A stretch of 64,000 bases of DNA, from NCBI GenBank assembly GCA_948567375.1, contig OX419757.1, positions 15,514,974-15,578,973 of the forward strand. Reading direction: 5' to 3'. This document shows, one piece after another, positions 13,080-24,132 of the stretch; position 1 is the first letter of the stretch, and the number at the start of each line of letters is the position of its first letter. The notes beneath the pieces are model-generated. The model was not told the origin of the DNA. It saw nothing but the letters and a program-made list of their open reading frames with translations, and searched no databases. This stretch comes from Lunularia cruciata. Its lineage: Eukaryota > Streptophyta > Marchantiopsida > Lunulariales > Lunulariaceae. A program made the position numbers and the translations under genes.

Positions 13080-13930
13080 AACTATGGTTTCTATGTACTT
13101 GATTTTCACCAATCTCCCATTTTGTTGGTTTCTTGTACTTTTGTGCCTTTTTGCATGTTAGTTTGAGTCTATGTGCCTTCATTTATGTCACTTGACATCT
13201 ATATGTCCACTTGCTTTGGTCCTTTGGGTCCTTATTTAAAGAGTGGTGTGCTTGCATTAGAGGTTCTTGATAGTTCTTTATTTTTCTTTGGGAACTCACG
13301 CAATGGGGCATTTTCAAGAACTAAAATTACTATGGAAAGAATTCTGGTTGACAATAATTGAATTATTCTTGTGGAAGACCAAGGACATTGGGGAGTTTTG
13401 GTTATGATGATCAAGGTTTTGGAATTGGAGATTATGGATTTAGATTGAAGATATTAGGGAGATCTTGATTATGGTGATTAGGCTGCTTAGATTAAAGTTA
13501 GTGATTGAGGAGTATGGGAGTAGAATATTGTTTTGAGTTGATTGAAAGAGGGAAGGATTTGAGAGACAAGAAGGATACAATTGATCAAACAAGATGTTTA
13601 GAGAGAGGAGGTACTAATAGAAGCTATTCTTCAAAACCAAGGTTCAGAGGAGTAGATTTAAGGAGTTAAGGATCATCAAGAAGTGACAAAATAGACATCT
13701 TTTTCATATATTTACAAGGAGAATAGTATTTTGTAAAAATTTGAGTAAGTACTTTGCATTTAATAAATTTATGAACTATCTATATTCTGCTACATCTCAA
13801 TTATTGTCTTCATAATTAATAAATGAGCTTTGAGAAGTAATTGGATCTAACTAGTAGTTATATCTAAATTGATCCAAGTCTATTTTTTAAGGATACCGGC
13901 CTTCAAGTAGTTAGAAACTAAACTCTATGA
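13080..13930 (+). other. Possible LTR promoter and leader of a family B element
   Basis: Contains a TATA-like TTATTTAAAG near 13,231 and an AT-rich stretch ending CTGCTACA near 13,793. The leader at about 13,825-13,925 is clearly similar to 16,800-16,910, sharing 'aactagtagttatatc' and 'ggataccgg'. That second leader lies just after a clear LTR, so this stretch is probably the LTR end and leader of a related element. No matching second LTR was found for it. Confidence 0.35.
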
Positions 13931-14003
13931 CATCTTGGTGAATTTGACTTGAAATTTATGCTCAAGTATAACTACTAGTTATTTTGTTCATAATTTCATT
14001 ATA

Positions 14004-15570
14004 ATGATTAATCAAGGAGTAAGATCGTTGTCCCAAGAGGAGCTAGACATTATGAACATGTTTCAATGCTTACTGCATATATGCATCAACAACAAGCAGA
14101 TGAGAAGCAAGAGTCATCACAAACAAAAAATATTGCAAGCTATAGAAAACAACAATGGCCAATTTGATGATAAAGAGGTTTCAAAGTTAATGATATTTTA
14201 CAAATTACAAATGGATGTACACAAGGTTCCAAATCAAGATAGTCTCTCTATTTTTGTGCTTGCTTCCATTCCTAAGTTGAGAGATATAATTGATAAGATT
14301 GTAAGAAAAAATCAAGGAGAACGGCCATCTTTTGCATATGCATTGAAAGGATGAATTATATATAGAGGGTTTTGAGAGAGTGACAAGAAATTCATTCCTA
14401 GAGTGGATTGGAGGACCAAACAAGCAAATGATTGCTAATGAACTTTTAAGAGAGTTTGAGAGGAACTTTGTACAAATTTCTAGGCTTGAGAAACTCAGTT
14501 CAGATGTAGAGAAGATAGAGCTCTTCTTACAAGCAACAAAGCCTATGCTCTATGAAAAATTGGAAGTTCTCTTGGAGAACAAGGTTGAAGAAAGAGTCCT
14601 AACAACCAATTGGAGAGATGTTAAGGACGTTCTAGCATTATTAATAAAACAAAATGCATAAGGATCAACTCTTGTCAATTGCAGCTATACCTATTATTGT
14701 AGGTAATGGTTCTCGTGAAGAGCATATAAGAATGGAAAGGTTTCCCAAGTGGTGCAAATTGTTCCTAGGGAAATTGATATGTCAATGGAAGAGCATGTGT
14801 AAGGATCTAAAGGTTCAAATGTCTAAGATTGAGACTGATAGCAAGCAAGTTGGTAATGAGATAATACATAAACCGTAAGGAATTGCAACCAATTATGGTC
14901 AAGTGTTGCAATTGCTATGTATGTGGTATGATAGTCCAACCTATCACAAAGATTAATGTGGAGAAGTCAAGGAAGCTTTGCAAAAGAGAGTGGTCTTTTT
15001 CAAGGATAACCTGATTCATTTGAAAGAGACAGGTGAACAATTGAAGAAATTTTTTGGCAAAGGAGGGATGAAGAAATCAGAAGAGGATAGTTTGACTTCT
15101 CATGCAATCTCATTGGTATTCATTATGATTTGTCAGATATAATTTGAGGATGAGTAGAAGCTTCATGATTCAATGTGGGCACAACTTCAAATTCTATCCC
15201 TAAGCAAAAGGCATCTTAAGATGTTCAACAAGGGATAGGGAATACCATGAAAAAGTCCATTGGGTTAGGATGACCCAATAGACTTAACTTTTGTTCATGC
15301 TTACATAGAAAAAACCAAGTATGACATCTTGGTAGAAGAGAAGAGAGGAAGGGAAGATAGCGAGGAAGCCAGACCGTCAAAGAGGCAAACACAATTTAGA
15401 AGGAAGCTTACACCAAAATCTGATGTAAAGTGGAGGCTAACACAAGAACCTAAAAGTAAGCAAAGGCCTACACCAAAGCCTAAACTTAGGGAGAACAAAC
15501 CAATGGGAAGGATACGTTCATGGATGAAGAGATGGCTAAAGAAGAAGCTAAGCAAACATCTTGACTGAGT
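14004..15570 (+). pseudogene. Gag-like region of an unclassified LTR element (family B)
   Basis: Plus-strand frames at 14,004-14,354 and 14,380-14,661 have the charged, helical look of a retrotransposon gag. Around 14,905-14,945 is a Cys-rich zinc-knuckle-like stretch, and 15,329-15,568 is strongly basic. It follows the leader described at 13,825-13,925. No protease, reverse transcriptase or integrase follows before the LTR at 15,705. The region is broken in several places. It could be the gag of a non-autonomous element or of a family whose pol has been lost here. Confidence 0.4.
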
Positions 15571-15704
15571 CGGAAGGAGATAAGAGTTAAATTACCCACT
15601 TAAAAACTCCAATATGAGATCAAAGCCATGATTAATTTGAGGAAGATTTTGGAGTGTAAGATCTTGAATGTGAAAGGTGTAATTTATGCATAAGGAAGTA
15701 CTTG

Positions 15705-16755
15705 TGTAATACCAATAGCTAGACATATGATCTAGAGGTGAAATTTGGTTTGGTAACATTTGAAAGGATGTTATACATGATGGACTAAATGGATGAGGTA
15801 GAAGTATCACCAAAAGAGTACTTCTACTAATAGGCAAAAACCAAAGTAGACTTGAAAACCTTAGAACCAATAGCTAGACACATGATCTAGAGGTGAAATT
15901 TGGTTTGGTAACATTTGAAAGGATGTTATACATGATGGACTAAATGGATGAGGTAGAAGTATCACCAAAAGAGTACTTCTACTAATAGGCAAAAACCAAA
16001 GTAGACTTGAAAACCTTAGAACCAATAGCTAGACACATGATCTAGAGGTGAAATTTGGTTTGGTAACATTTGAAAGGATGTTATACATGATGGACTAAAT
16101 GGATGAGGTAGAAGTATCACCAAAAGAGTACTTCTACTAATAGGCAAAAACCAAAGTAGACTTGAAAACCTTAGAACCAATAGCTAGACACATGATCTAG
16201 AGGTAAAATTTGGTTTGGTAACATCTGGAAAGATTTTATACATGATGGAATAAATAGATCAGAAAGAGATATCACCAAAAGGATACTTCTACTAATAGGG
16301 CAGAAATCAAAATATGCATGAAATCTTTTAAGGCAATTTTGAGCCTAAACGGATGAATTAGGCCTCAAAAATGTGCAAATCTTTCCTCCCTTCTTCCAAG
16401 GAGAAAAGGTTGGTCCCTAATTTCCCTTCCCTCCCCTTATTTGTCTCATCAAGAACTTTCCAACTATACCTCACCCATATGATTTGGAGATTCCTTCAAG
16501 AAGATTCCCTCCGACCACCACTGGTTTGACCAACTAGAGAGGACCAGATCCAACATATCACCCATGCATGCATCTAATCTGAGGGTGGAGATCAAATCCA
16601 TGTCACAAATCCATGTCTTTGATCAAAGAGTTATGCTTATGTTGAGAGTCTTTGCTTTGCTATATAATAAAGCCAAGGTGATCCTTTGGGGCATTGGAGT
16701 TGGAGTGTGAAACTTTTTTTCTCTTTTTTGTTTCTCTACTATCCTTGACATTACA
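15705..16755 (+). repeat. Family B LTR with tandem repeats in U3
   Basis: Begins TGTAATACCAATAG and ends CTTGACATTACA (TG...CA). The flanks ACTTG (15,700-15,704) and AATTG (16,756-16,760) agree at four of five bases. Its TATA box is CTATATAATAAAG near 16,660-16,671. It matches the solo LTR at 56,987-57,728, except that it has four rather than two copies of a ~155-bp U3 repeat. Because the downstream leader resembles 13,825-13,925, it may be the 5' LTR of an element whose other end is outside or lost. A solo LTR is the alternative. Confidence 0.7.
15711..16330 (+). repeat. Four tandem 155-bp units inside the LTR U3
   Basis: ACCAATAGCTAGACA begins units at 15,711, 15,866, 16,021 and 16,176, exactly 155 bp apart. 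Units two and three appear identical, unit one differs from them by a single base, and unit four is clearly diverged. The array lies upstream of the TATA box, where enhancer repeats sit in some plant LTRs. Confidence 0.92.
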
Positions 16756-18560
16756 AATTGGCATTGCCAATACATTTGTTTTGTTGTTTGTGGAAAAAAA
16801 TGAGTTTTGAGGAGTTATTGGATCAAACTAGTAGTTATATCCAAACAAATCCACATCTATCAAAAAAGGATACCGGTCTTCTTGTAGTTGGAAACTAAAC
16901 TCAACAAGAACAATATATCTCAATAATTGCTTAGCAATTTTTTCATGAGTTCATGTACTCAGGGTAGATGGTAAATTGGGTGTACATGTTCTACACCTTT
17001 ATCTAGAGCATGTATGGAGATATGAACAAGGATGGTAGAATGACACATTTCTCTCCATTTTCATTACTTATATGAGACTAAACATTCTAACCAAGAAAGA
17101 GAGGAAGAAGTTCCATAGTCATTCATGCAAAGGATTACTTTGCAGCACAATTGAAGGAGAGGGTGATATACTTGACTTACAAAGTGGCATATGAAGAGTA
17201 CATGTACTTAGGAAAATTTGTGCTTATAGAAGAAGCAAGGAACACCCTTGTCTTCAACAAGAAGAAAAAGAGAAAAATATCTACTTGACAAAAAGTGAAG
17301 CAAAGAAAGTGAGGAAAAATCTATAGGTGGTAGAGGAATCTTCAAAAGAAAAAGCCAAAGCCAAAGACAATACAAGTGAAGTAGAACAAGAAAGGAAGAA
17401 CTCTCTCAAACTTGTGTCCTCATCTTAAAAAGAAGAAGAAGACTATGAATAATATGAAGATGTCTAATCTATCCACCAAAGAAGAGTATATGGTAGAGAA
17501 GGAGAAGTTGATCAAGGAAGAGGAGTATCAAGTACATTCCCATCTTGAAGAAGAAGTTCACATCAAAGGTATACATGATCAAGAAGCAAGACCTTTGAGT
17601 ACAAAGGGTGATAAAGAAGGAGAAGGGAAATCCAAGGGTCTAACACTTAAGGTTGAAGGACAAAATCAAGCCAAAGAGGAGATCAAGATCAAGGAGGTGA
17701 GTAGAAAAAAGATGAGGGACAAAAAGCAACCCCAAGGCCAAGAAGAAGACAGAGTCAACATCAAAGGCAAAGAGGAAGAGCATTTGAAAGGACACCTAAT
17801 AGTAGTGAAGGTGCACTTCTTCCAACTTCAAAAGTGCACATGATCAATAATAGAAGGATCAAAGTTTGTAATATATTTGGTGGGGTTGGTCTTAGAGCTT
17901 ATCAAGAAGATTTTGCCAATTTTCCAAGTTTCCTACCTGAAAATCACCAATTCTACTTCATTTGTGCAAAAGCTTTATAAGAACTCCTATGCAATAAGGG
18001 CAAAGCAATCCAGGGCAAAGGAGGAGATAAAGAAGGTGTGCAATCTTCACAAGGAAGAAGCAAAGAAGTCAAATGATCTTGTATCAGTAAATTTCAAGGC
18101 AAAGAGACAAATTGCCTTGTTCCTTGCAAAACGGACCAAATATAAGTAAGACATTTGAAAGCTAGAGGGAGAATTGAGAGCACTTTAGCTTGAAGCCAAA
18201 GGTAAGCAACAAGAGTATGAAGGGCAATTTAGTGCAAGGAACAAGGAACTGCAATAACATCCAAGTGCAGTTGGAGAAAGCCAAGATTTGCTTGGTTATT
18301 GTAGATGTATAGTTCAGCAAGTATCATAGCAAAGTGGCTGATCAACTAAAGAGCATGTATATAGAGTTGGCAAAGGAGAAGGAGGAGAAGGAAGCACACA
18401 TTGCCTCTAAATGAAGGAGGAATTGATGGTTGAAACTCAAGCAATTTGCATCGGCTTAGAAGAGGGGCATACAAAGATACTCTGGGTAGATCAGACAAAA
18501 GACTAGTTAGTAGGCCCTACAAAGAAAGTAGTACAAGTAAGACCGCACCACATTTTTGGA
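16756..18560 (+). pseudogene. Decayed Lys/Glu-rich coiled-coil region following the family B LTR
   Basis: After a leader similar to 13,825-13,925, plus-strand reading at about 17,100-18,420 gives broken frames dominated by Lys, Glu, Gln and Arg, for example 17,412-17,843 and 17,877-18,149. The style fits a coiled-coil or nucleic-acid-binding protein and mirrors the minus-strand remnant at 1,900-4,061. No enzyme domain was seen. It is broken many times. Confidence 0.35.
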
Positions 18561-20304
18561 TAAGGTTGCAAATTGATTGAAGGAGCATATTGATCCAAAT
18601 TTGATGAAGTATACAAGTGCATTAATTCTACAATTTTTAGATTATGAGGGAAAGATAGATGTGTTGATTAGGATCTATAGAGATGAAGGTATTTCTTTGC
18701 AGTAGGGTAGCCAACGATTGTTGTAGAAAAAAGACCTTTGAGCTATAGGACACATGTAGCCAAAGGCTTAAATACACAAAAATATTCTAAATGTAAAACA
18801 CCTTGGATGTGAAGCATACCTCATAAAGGAAGCCCTTTGGGTATAAATACCTTTTAGGTGGTAAGAAATTTTTGCAGTCAAAGTTCAAAGGCTAATATTT
18901 TACAAGGGAAGAACATCCACCTCCCTTGACATGTAAAAGAAGCTTAATTCAACCACATTAGATAAAATAAATTAAGTAGATACGATTAGTGATAGATAAT
19001 TCTCATAAATAGTAGATTTCTTGTATTCTATTAAGCTATTGGATTTCTTCAATGAGAAGTAGGAAAATGTAAATAGGACTTTGCACCAATGTGATTTGAG
19101 TTCACTTTTTAGTAATCTAGGAAATTTGTAAAGAGACATTCCAACTCTCTATCGCTATTTGTTTGCAAATTACTTATTGATCAAATGACTTTGTTCAGTA
19201 GTGGTGATCAAATGTTGCAATTGTCTTATTATTTCAAATAATAAGAAAAAAAACTGCAACACTACTCAACAAAACCATTTCATCAATACTTAATTTGCAA
19301 ACAAATAGCAATAGAGAGTTGGAAGGTCTCTTTACAAAGTTTACACATATATGTTCTTGATTCATCAATTCTTAATTTTTTCATGAACTAGAAAGTATAT
19401 TTCCTACAGTGATTACAACTTAAAAAAGTCATTTGATCAGTAATAAAAATAATTTACAATTCATATTTTTTTGCAATTCAAGTCATTCTTGATCATATCC
19501 ACAAGTGAACAATGTTTTTTATAGACTTTACTAGTATTTGGATAATATTGAGTAACCACATTTCTTTCTTAGAAAATACAGATGTACCAATTCTTATAAA
19601 GAAAACAAGATTTCTAACCATAATTGAAATTCTATAATTTGAATTTATGAAAATATGATCAAATAATTTCTAGTTCATGAAAAAATTTAGAGCTGATGAA
19701 TATAGAACTGTTATTTCAATTCCATGGATTATGGAATTCAAATCCTTATTATGTTCTCCTTTCTAATAAGAATTAAGGTATGAATCCAATATTCATAAAT
19801 TCATATAGTTAAGATCCAAAAAGTTTAATAAATAATTTGAAGTAAAATTAATTTATAATAATAAAATCTAGAGTCCATATATTATTCAGTAATTTTTAAT
19901 TCTCAACAAAGTTCTTGGGTTTAAAATTGGAAGGATTAGGTTAGTTATGCTAAGAAATAGAAAGAAAATTTTTAATTCACATCACACATCAAAATAAATC
20001 ATATACTTGTTGGAGACTTAAAAATACCAAGTGACTTGTGAATATGTAATAAATAGATAAGTTTCCAATTGATTTAGGTATGAATAAATGTTTAAATTTT
20101 CTTAAAGTTATAAAGTTAACATAGATATCAAAGCTATATGTTTCACCTTTGAACCCGTCTTGTACATTTTTTCAAGACCAGTTACAATAAAATTTAGGAA
20201 TTTGTTGTAAACTAATTAGAACCACCCAATAATTGTCTTTGTATTAAGAGAAATAAAGAAGCTAATTTAACAAAACTTGCAAGTAACTAGTAAAAAAATT
20301 GAAA
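18561..20304. other. AT-rich intergenic DNA with an inverted repeat
   Basis: No coding sequence recognised. The only structure seen is the foldback at 19,122-19,342, plus a further partial inverted copy of part of its left arm at about 19,423-19,462. Confidence 0.45.
19122..19342. repeat. 221-bp foldback hairpin
   Basis: The left arm starts AAATTTGTAAAGAGAC, and the right arm ends with its near-complement GTCTCTTTACAAAGTTT. The arms remain complementary for about 95-100 bases each, with scattered mismatches and a small internal loop, and meet near 19,235. This could be a foldback or MITE-like element, or a precursor of small RNAs. No target duplication was identified. Confidence 0.75.
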
Positions 20305-20306
20305 CT

Positions 20307-20757
20307 TTTATTTATATTTATTTATATTTATATTTATTTATATTTATTTATATTTATTTATATTTATTTATATTTATTTATATTTATTTATATTTATTTA
20401 TATTTATTTATATTTATTTATATTTATTTATATTTATTTATATTTATTTATATTTATTTATATTTATTTATATTTATTTATATTTATTTATATTTATTTA
20501 TATTTATTTATATTTATTTATATTTATATTTATTTATATTTATTTATATTTATTTATATTTATTTATATTTATTTATATTTATTTATATTTATTTATATT
20601 TATTTATATTTATTTATATTTATTTATATTTATTTATATTTATTTATATTTATTTATATTTATTTATATTTATTTATATTTATTTATATTTATTTATATT
20701 TATTTATATTTATTTATATTTATTTATATTTATTTATATTTATTTATATTTATTATT
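20307..20757. repeat. Decanucleotide microsatellite (TATTTATTTA)n
   Basis: About 450 bp of uninterrupted TATTTATTTA units, with small phase shifts near the start, at about 20,521 and near the end. Long apparent reading frames of Ile, Tyr, Leu and Phe across it are artefacts of the repeat having no stop codon in those frames. Confidence 0.97.
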
Positions 20758-20759
20758 TA

Positions 20760-22503
20760 TATTTCTTGCAAGTTTTATAAGTAAGAACTATAATATTTTT
20801 TTATAAATGTATAATTTGATATAAATTCTTGGAAGCTTGAATATTAAACTTATCTTAATAGAATTTTTTAAATAGAAATCATAATTTAAATTAAAGGATG
20901 TATCATAAGGATAAATGTTCTTAGTTGTGATTATTTTATCCATTGAACACCGGCTCTTATTGTATATTAGGTTAAATACCTTGAAATATGTTTCTTGTAC
21001 TCTTTATCTTAATTGGATAATTAAGCGCATATGTAAGTTCTTGATACATAAAGACATATGAATTTTATTTTATTTTATTAATTTAATAAATTTCATTGCT
21101 CATAATTTTTTTTGGAAGAATTTAATAACCATATGTGAGAGTTGAGAAAGCAAGAAATAAAGGCTCCATATATTATGTATAAGCTATCTAATTTATGTAT
21201 TTATCAAATGTCTATAGTATTTTAGTTTTAGTTTTTAGTTTTTAGTATTATTTTATTTCTGGGAAACAATAATAAAATATTTGATTCAAACAAGAATAGA
21301 AAAATACTAACAATCATACTAATATGCTATCATGCTATCAAAGGCAATTGTAATATCGAACCTTATTGAACAATCCAAAAAGAAAAGATGACTACACATA
21401 ACACATGAAGGAAGACCCCATCAAGCCATACAAGGGAGAGACAAAAGAGGTAAAATGGGACTAGGTCCCAAGAAGAAACTTCTTTATAAGATCATTTAAA
21501 ACCATAAAGAAAGACAAGGAGCCAAAGTAGTTAAACTTGCCTACCTTCATAAGACAAGTGTGACATTTTCATGAGTAGTCAAACATACCATATGTAAAAA
21601 CTTGGAGCTACAAGAGATATGAATGGTTCACTCTAGCCTTGATAAAGAGTTTAAGAAAGACAAGATTATATTTCTATTTACTTATGTTTGTCTTTATAGA
21701 CACTTAAAATATTTCTTCCATATTGCACTTCTCATCAAGTACTTATTTCAATGGAGAATATAATCAAAGTTGGACTTGAAATTTTCTACATCAATGATTT
21801 CTATGTAAACAAGCAATAGCTTGATTGGAACATAGCTTCCTTGTGTAAGTTTTGAGTAAGCTGATTTGTATATTAATTGCTACAAAAACTAGAATGAAAT
21901 AAAGTCTTCTTTGTATATGTACATTTATCATAAGTTCTTTCAAGTCTTTATTTTTTGGTCTTTTTAGATACATAAAAGAAGAGTGTATGATTCTACACAA
22001 CCAATATTTGATACTTGGATGTACTATATTCAATTTAATGTCCTTTATGCATATTTATTTACTATTTGTATGATATCTAAGATACAAAATCTTCTATTTA
22101 ATTTTTTATCCCCAATATTCAAAGGTATCTTTATGGTCCTTATATCCTCCATGATCTTTATCATGATATTCTTTATGATCTTTATCTCATATGTCTAGTC
22201 TACTGATTATCTAGTACATTGATTATTGTCTTCTTCTCACAAATAGACTTCATAACTTATAAAATCCTAGCTTTGTTGCCTTCAAGATTCATAGCACTTC
22301 AAAGAGTTGCTTGCTTTCATATTTAACAAAACCTTGTGTAGCTCTAGTAAAATATTGACAAGTCACAATCCCTCTATTTTTATTAGTCGTTTTTCATGTC
22401 TTTTAGTATATCAATTTTGTTTCCTCAAGAAATAATTACTTCTTCATCATATCATCAATGTAAATCATTTGATTTCTTCATAAGTCTAAACAACTTTCAA
22501 ATA
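20760..22503. other. AT-rich intergenic DNA
   Basis: No host gene recognised. The stretch contains the short non-LTR retrotransposon tail at 21,384-21,469 and otherwise only chance frames. Confidence 0.45.
21384..21469 (-). mobile_element. 5'-truncated 3' tail of the R2-like non-LTR element
   Basis: Minus-strand sequence matches the 3' end of the R2-like element seen at 51,694, 31,299 and 60,514, including GGCTTGATGGGGTCTTCC and a hairpin GGGACCTAGTCCC. Only about 85 bp remain, as expected for a heavily 5'-truncated insertion. No clear target duplication was found. Confidence 0.7.
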
Positions 22504-22508
22504 TCAAG

Positions 22509-23264
22509 TGTAACAATATGGAGTTTATAGAAGATTTAGTCAAGACTAATGAAGTAACAAATATGAAAAATTAGCCAAGAATTATAAGAATATTCTAGAA
22601 ACATATAGCAAGCTTCTTGGTACCTTGTAAGTATTGGGTAACGTGTATGTCAAGTAAACAAATTCTAGGAAGAAGCTTCTTGGGAAGCTCCTTGGCTAGC
22701 TTAGCTCATACCAAGTAAGTGACTTCTAGAAGGAAACTTCTTGGGACACTTCTCGACTAGCTTAGCTCACACCAAGTAAGTGACTTCTAGAAGGAAACTT
22801 CTTGGGAAACTTCTTGACTAGCTTCACTTGCATGTAACAATATGGAGTTTACTGATGAGTAGTCAAGATTAACTAAGTAGCAAATAGGCCAAATTAGCCT
22901 AGAATATTCTAGAAATATCTAGAAAGCTACTTGCTACCTTCCAAGTATTGGGTAACATGCATGCTAAATTGCAACTTCTAGGAGGAAGTTTCTTGGGAAA
23001 TTTCTAACTAGTTTAGCTTGCATGCCAAGTAGGCGGCTTCTAGAAGAAAGTTTCTTGAGAAGCTTTTGGGTTAACTTGGCTTGCACTCCAAGTAGGTGGT
23101 TTTAGGAAGCTTCTTGAGAAGCTTCTCAAGAGCCTTGTATGCTCCCTATAAATACCAAAGCCCAAGCTCATGCTAGGCATTTAGAGTTTACCTTATTCAA
23201 GAGTCCCAATGTGATCTTTCACTCCGGTCTTCCATTTTCCTATTTCTCTCCACGGTCTTTTACA
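22509..23264 (+). repeat. Composite solo LTR, family A
   Basis: A family A LTR begins at 22,509 (TGTAACAATATGG) and runs for about 324 bp. It is followed without a gap by a second, complete LTR at 22,833-23,264 with the TATA box CTATAAATACC near 23,145-23,156. The pair is flanked by a perfect 5-bp duplication TCAAG at 22,504-22,508 and 23,265-23,269, so the unit behaves as one insertion. A solo LTR with a duplicated U3, formed by unequal recombination, is the simplest reading. Confidence 0.8.
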
Positions 23265-23269
23265 TCAAG

Positions 23270-23761
23270 GACTGATTGTCAAAATTGCACATTGTATAGT
23301 TCAAATCACAAGAAAGGTAAATCTTATCCCATATGATACTAGGCTACAAAATGTGAATATTTTTTCACATTTTTTACAAAACCAAGACTAATTTTATTTA
23401 TTGCAATCAATTTCTCAAGTCTTTGTTATGAAACTTATTACACTTATGCTCCCTTGAGTGAGAGGAATAGAAATTTGAGTTTTTTTAATCATTCCAACCA
23501 ATTTTAAAGGGTAGTAACCAAGTAACATACACATGGTATATGAAATAAATAGGATTTACTATTTGCTCAAACTTTTCACATCTAGATCTCCTTATAATTA
23601 TAGTCTAATAGTTGATTATCAACATTTGATTGATTCCTTAGGCATGCCTTTATGTGAGTAACTCTTGAGAATAATAAAGATGCTCCTTGTATCAATCTAT
23701 AGCCTCATTTTTCTACACAAATAGAAGAAAATATATCTACAAATAAACCAAATAATATGCT
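23270..23761. other. AT-rich spacer between two family A insertions
   Basis: No gene, repeat or recognised motif seen between the composite solo LTR and the next family A element. Confidence 0.45.
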
Positions 23762-23766
23762 TCATA

Positions 23767-24132
23767 TGTAACAATATGGAGTTCAGCAATGTAGGTAGTA
23801 AGGCTAACAAAGTGAAAAATAAGCTTAATTAGCCTAGAATATTCCAAAAGTATCTAGGAAGCTTCTTGGGAAGTTTCTTGACTAATTTAACTTGCATGGC
23901 AAGTAAGCAGCTTCTAGAAGGAAGCTTCTTGAGAAGCTTCCAGGTTAACTTGGCTTGCACTCTAAGAAAGCGGCTCAAGGAAGCTTCTTGAAAAGTTTCT
24001 CAAGAACCTTGTATATTGCCTATAAATACCAAAGCCAAAGCTCATGCTAGGCATTCAGAGTTTTCCCACATTCAAGTGTCCCAATGTGAGTTTCCATTCT
24101 CCTATTTCTCTCCTTAGTCTCAGTCGTTTACA
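23767..24132 (+). repeat. 5' LTR of family A copy 2
   Basis: 366 bp, starting TGTAACAATATGG and ending GTCGTTTACA, with CTATAAATACC as TATA box near 24,020-24,030. It is shorter than its 3' partner (426 bp) in the repetitive U3 part. The tRNA-Met primer site follows directly. Confidence 0.88.

Noticed and set aside
20277-20784. Long open frames rich in Ile, Tyr, Leu and Phe
   Set aside because: They are translations of the TATTTATTTA microsatellite, which has no stop codon in these frames.
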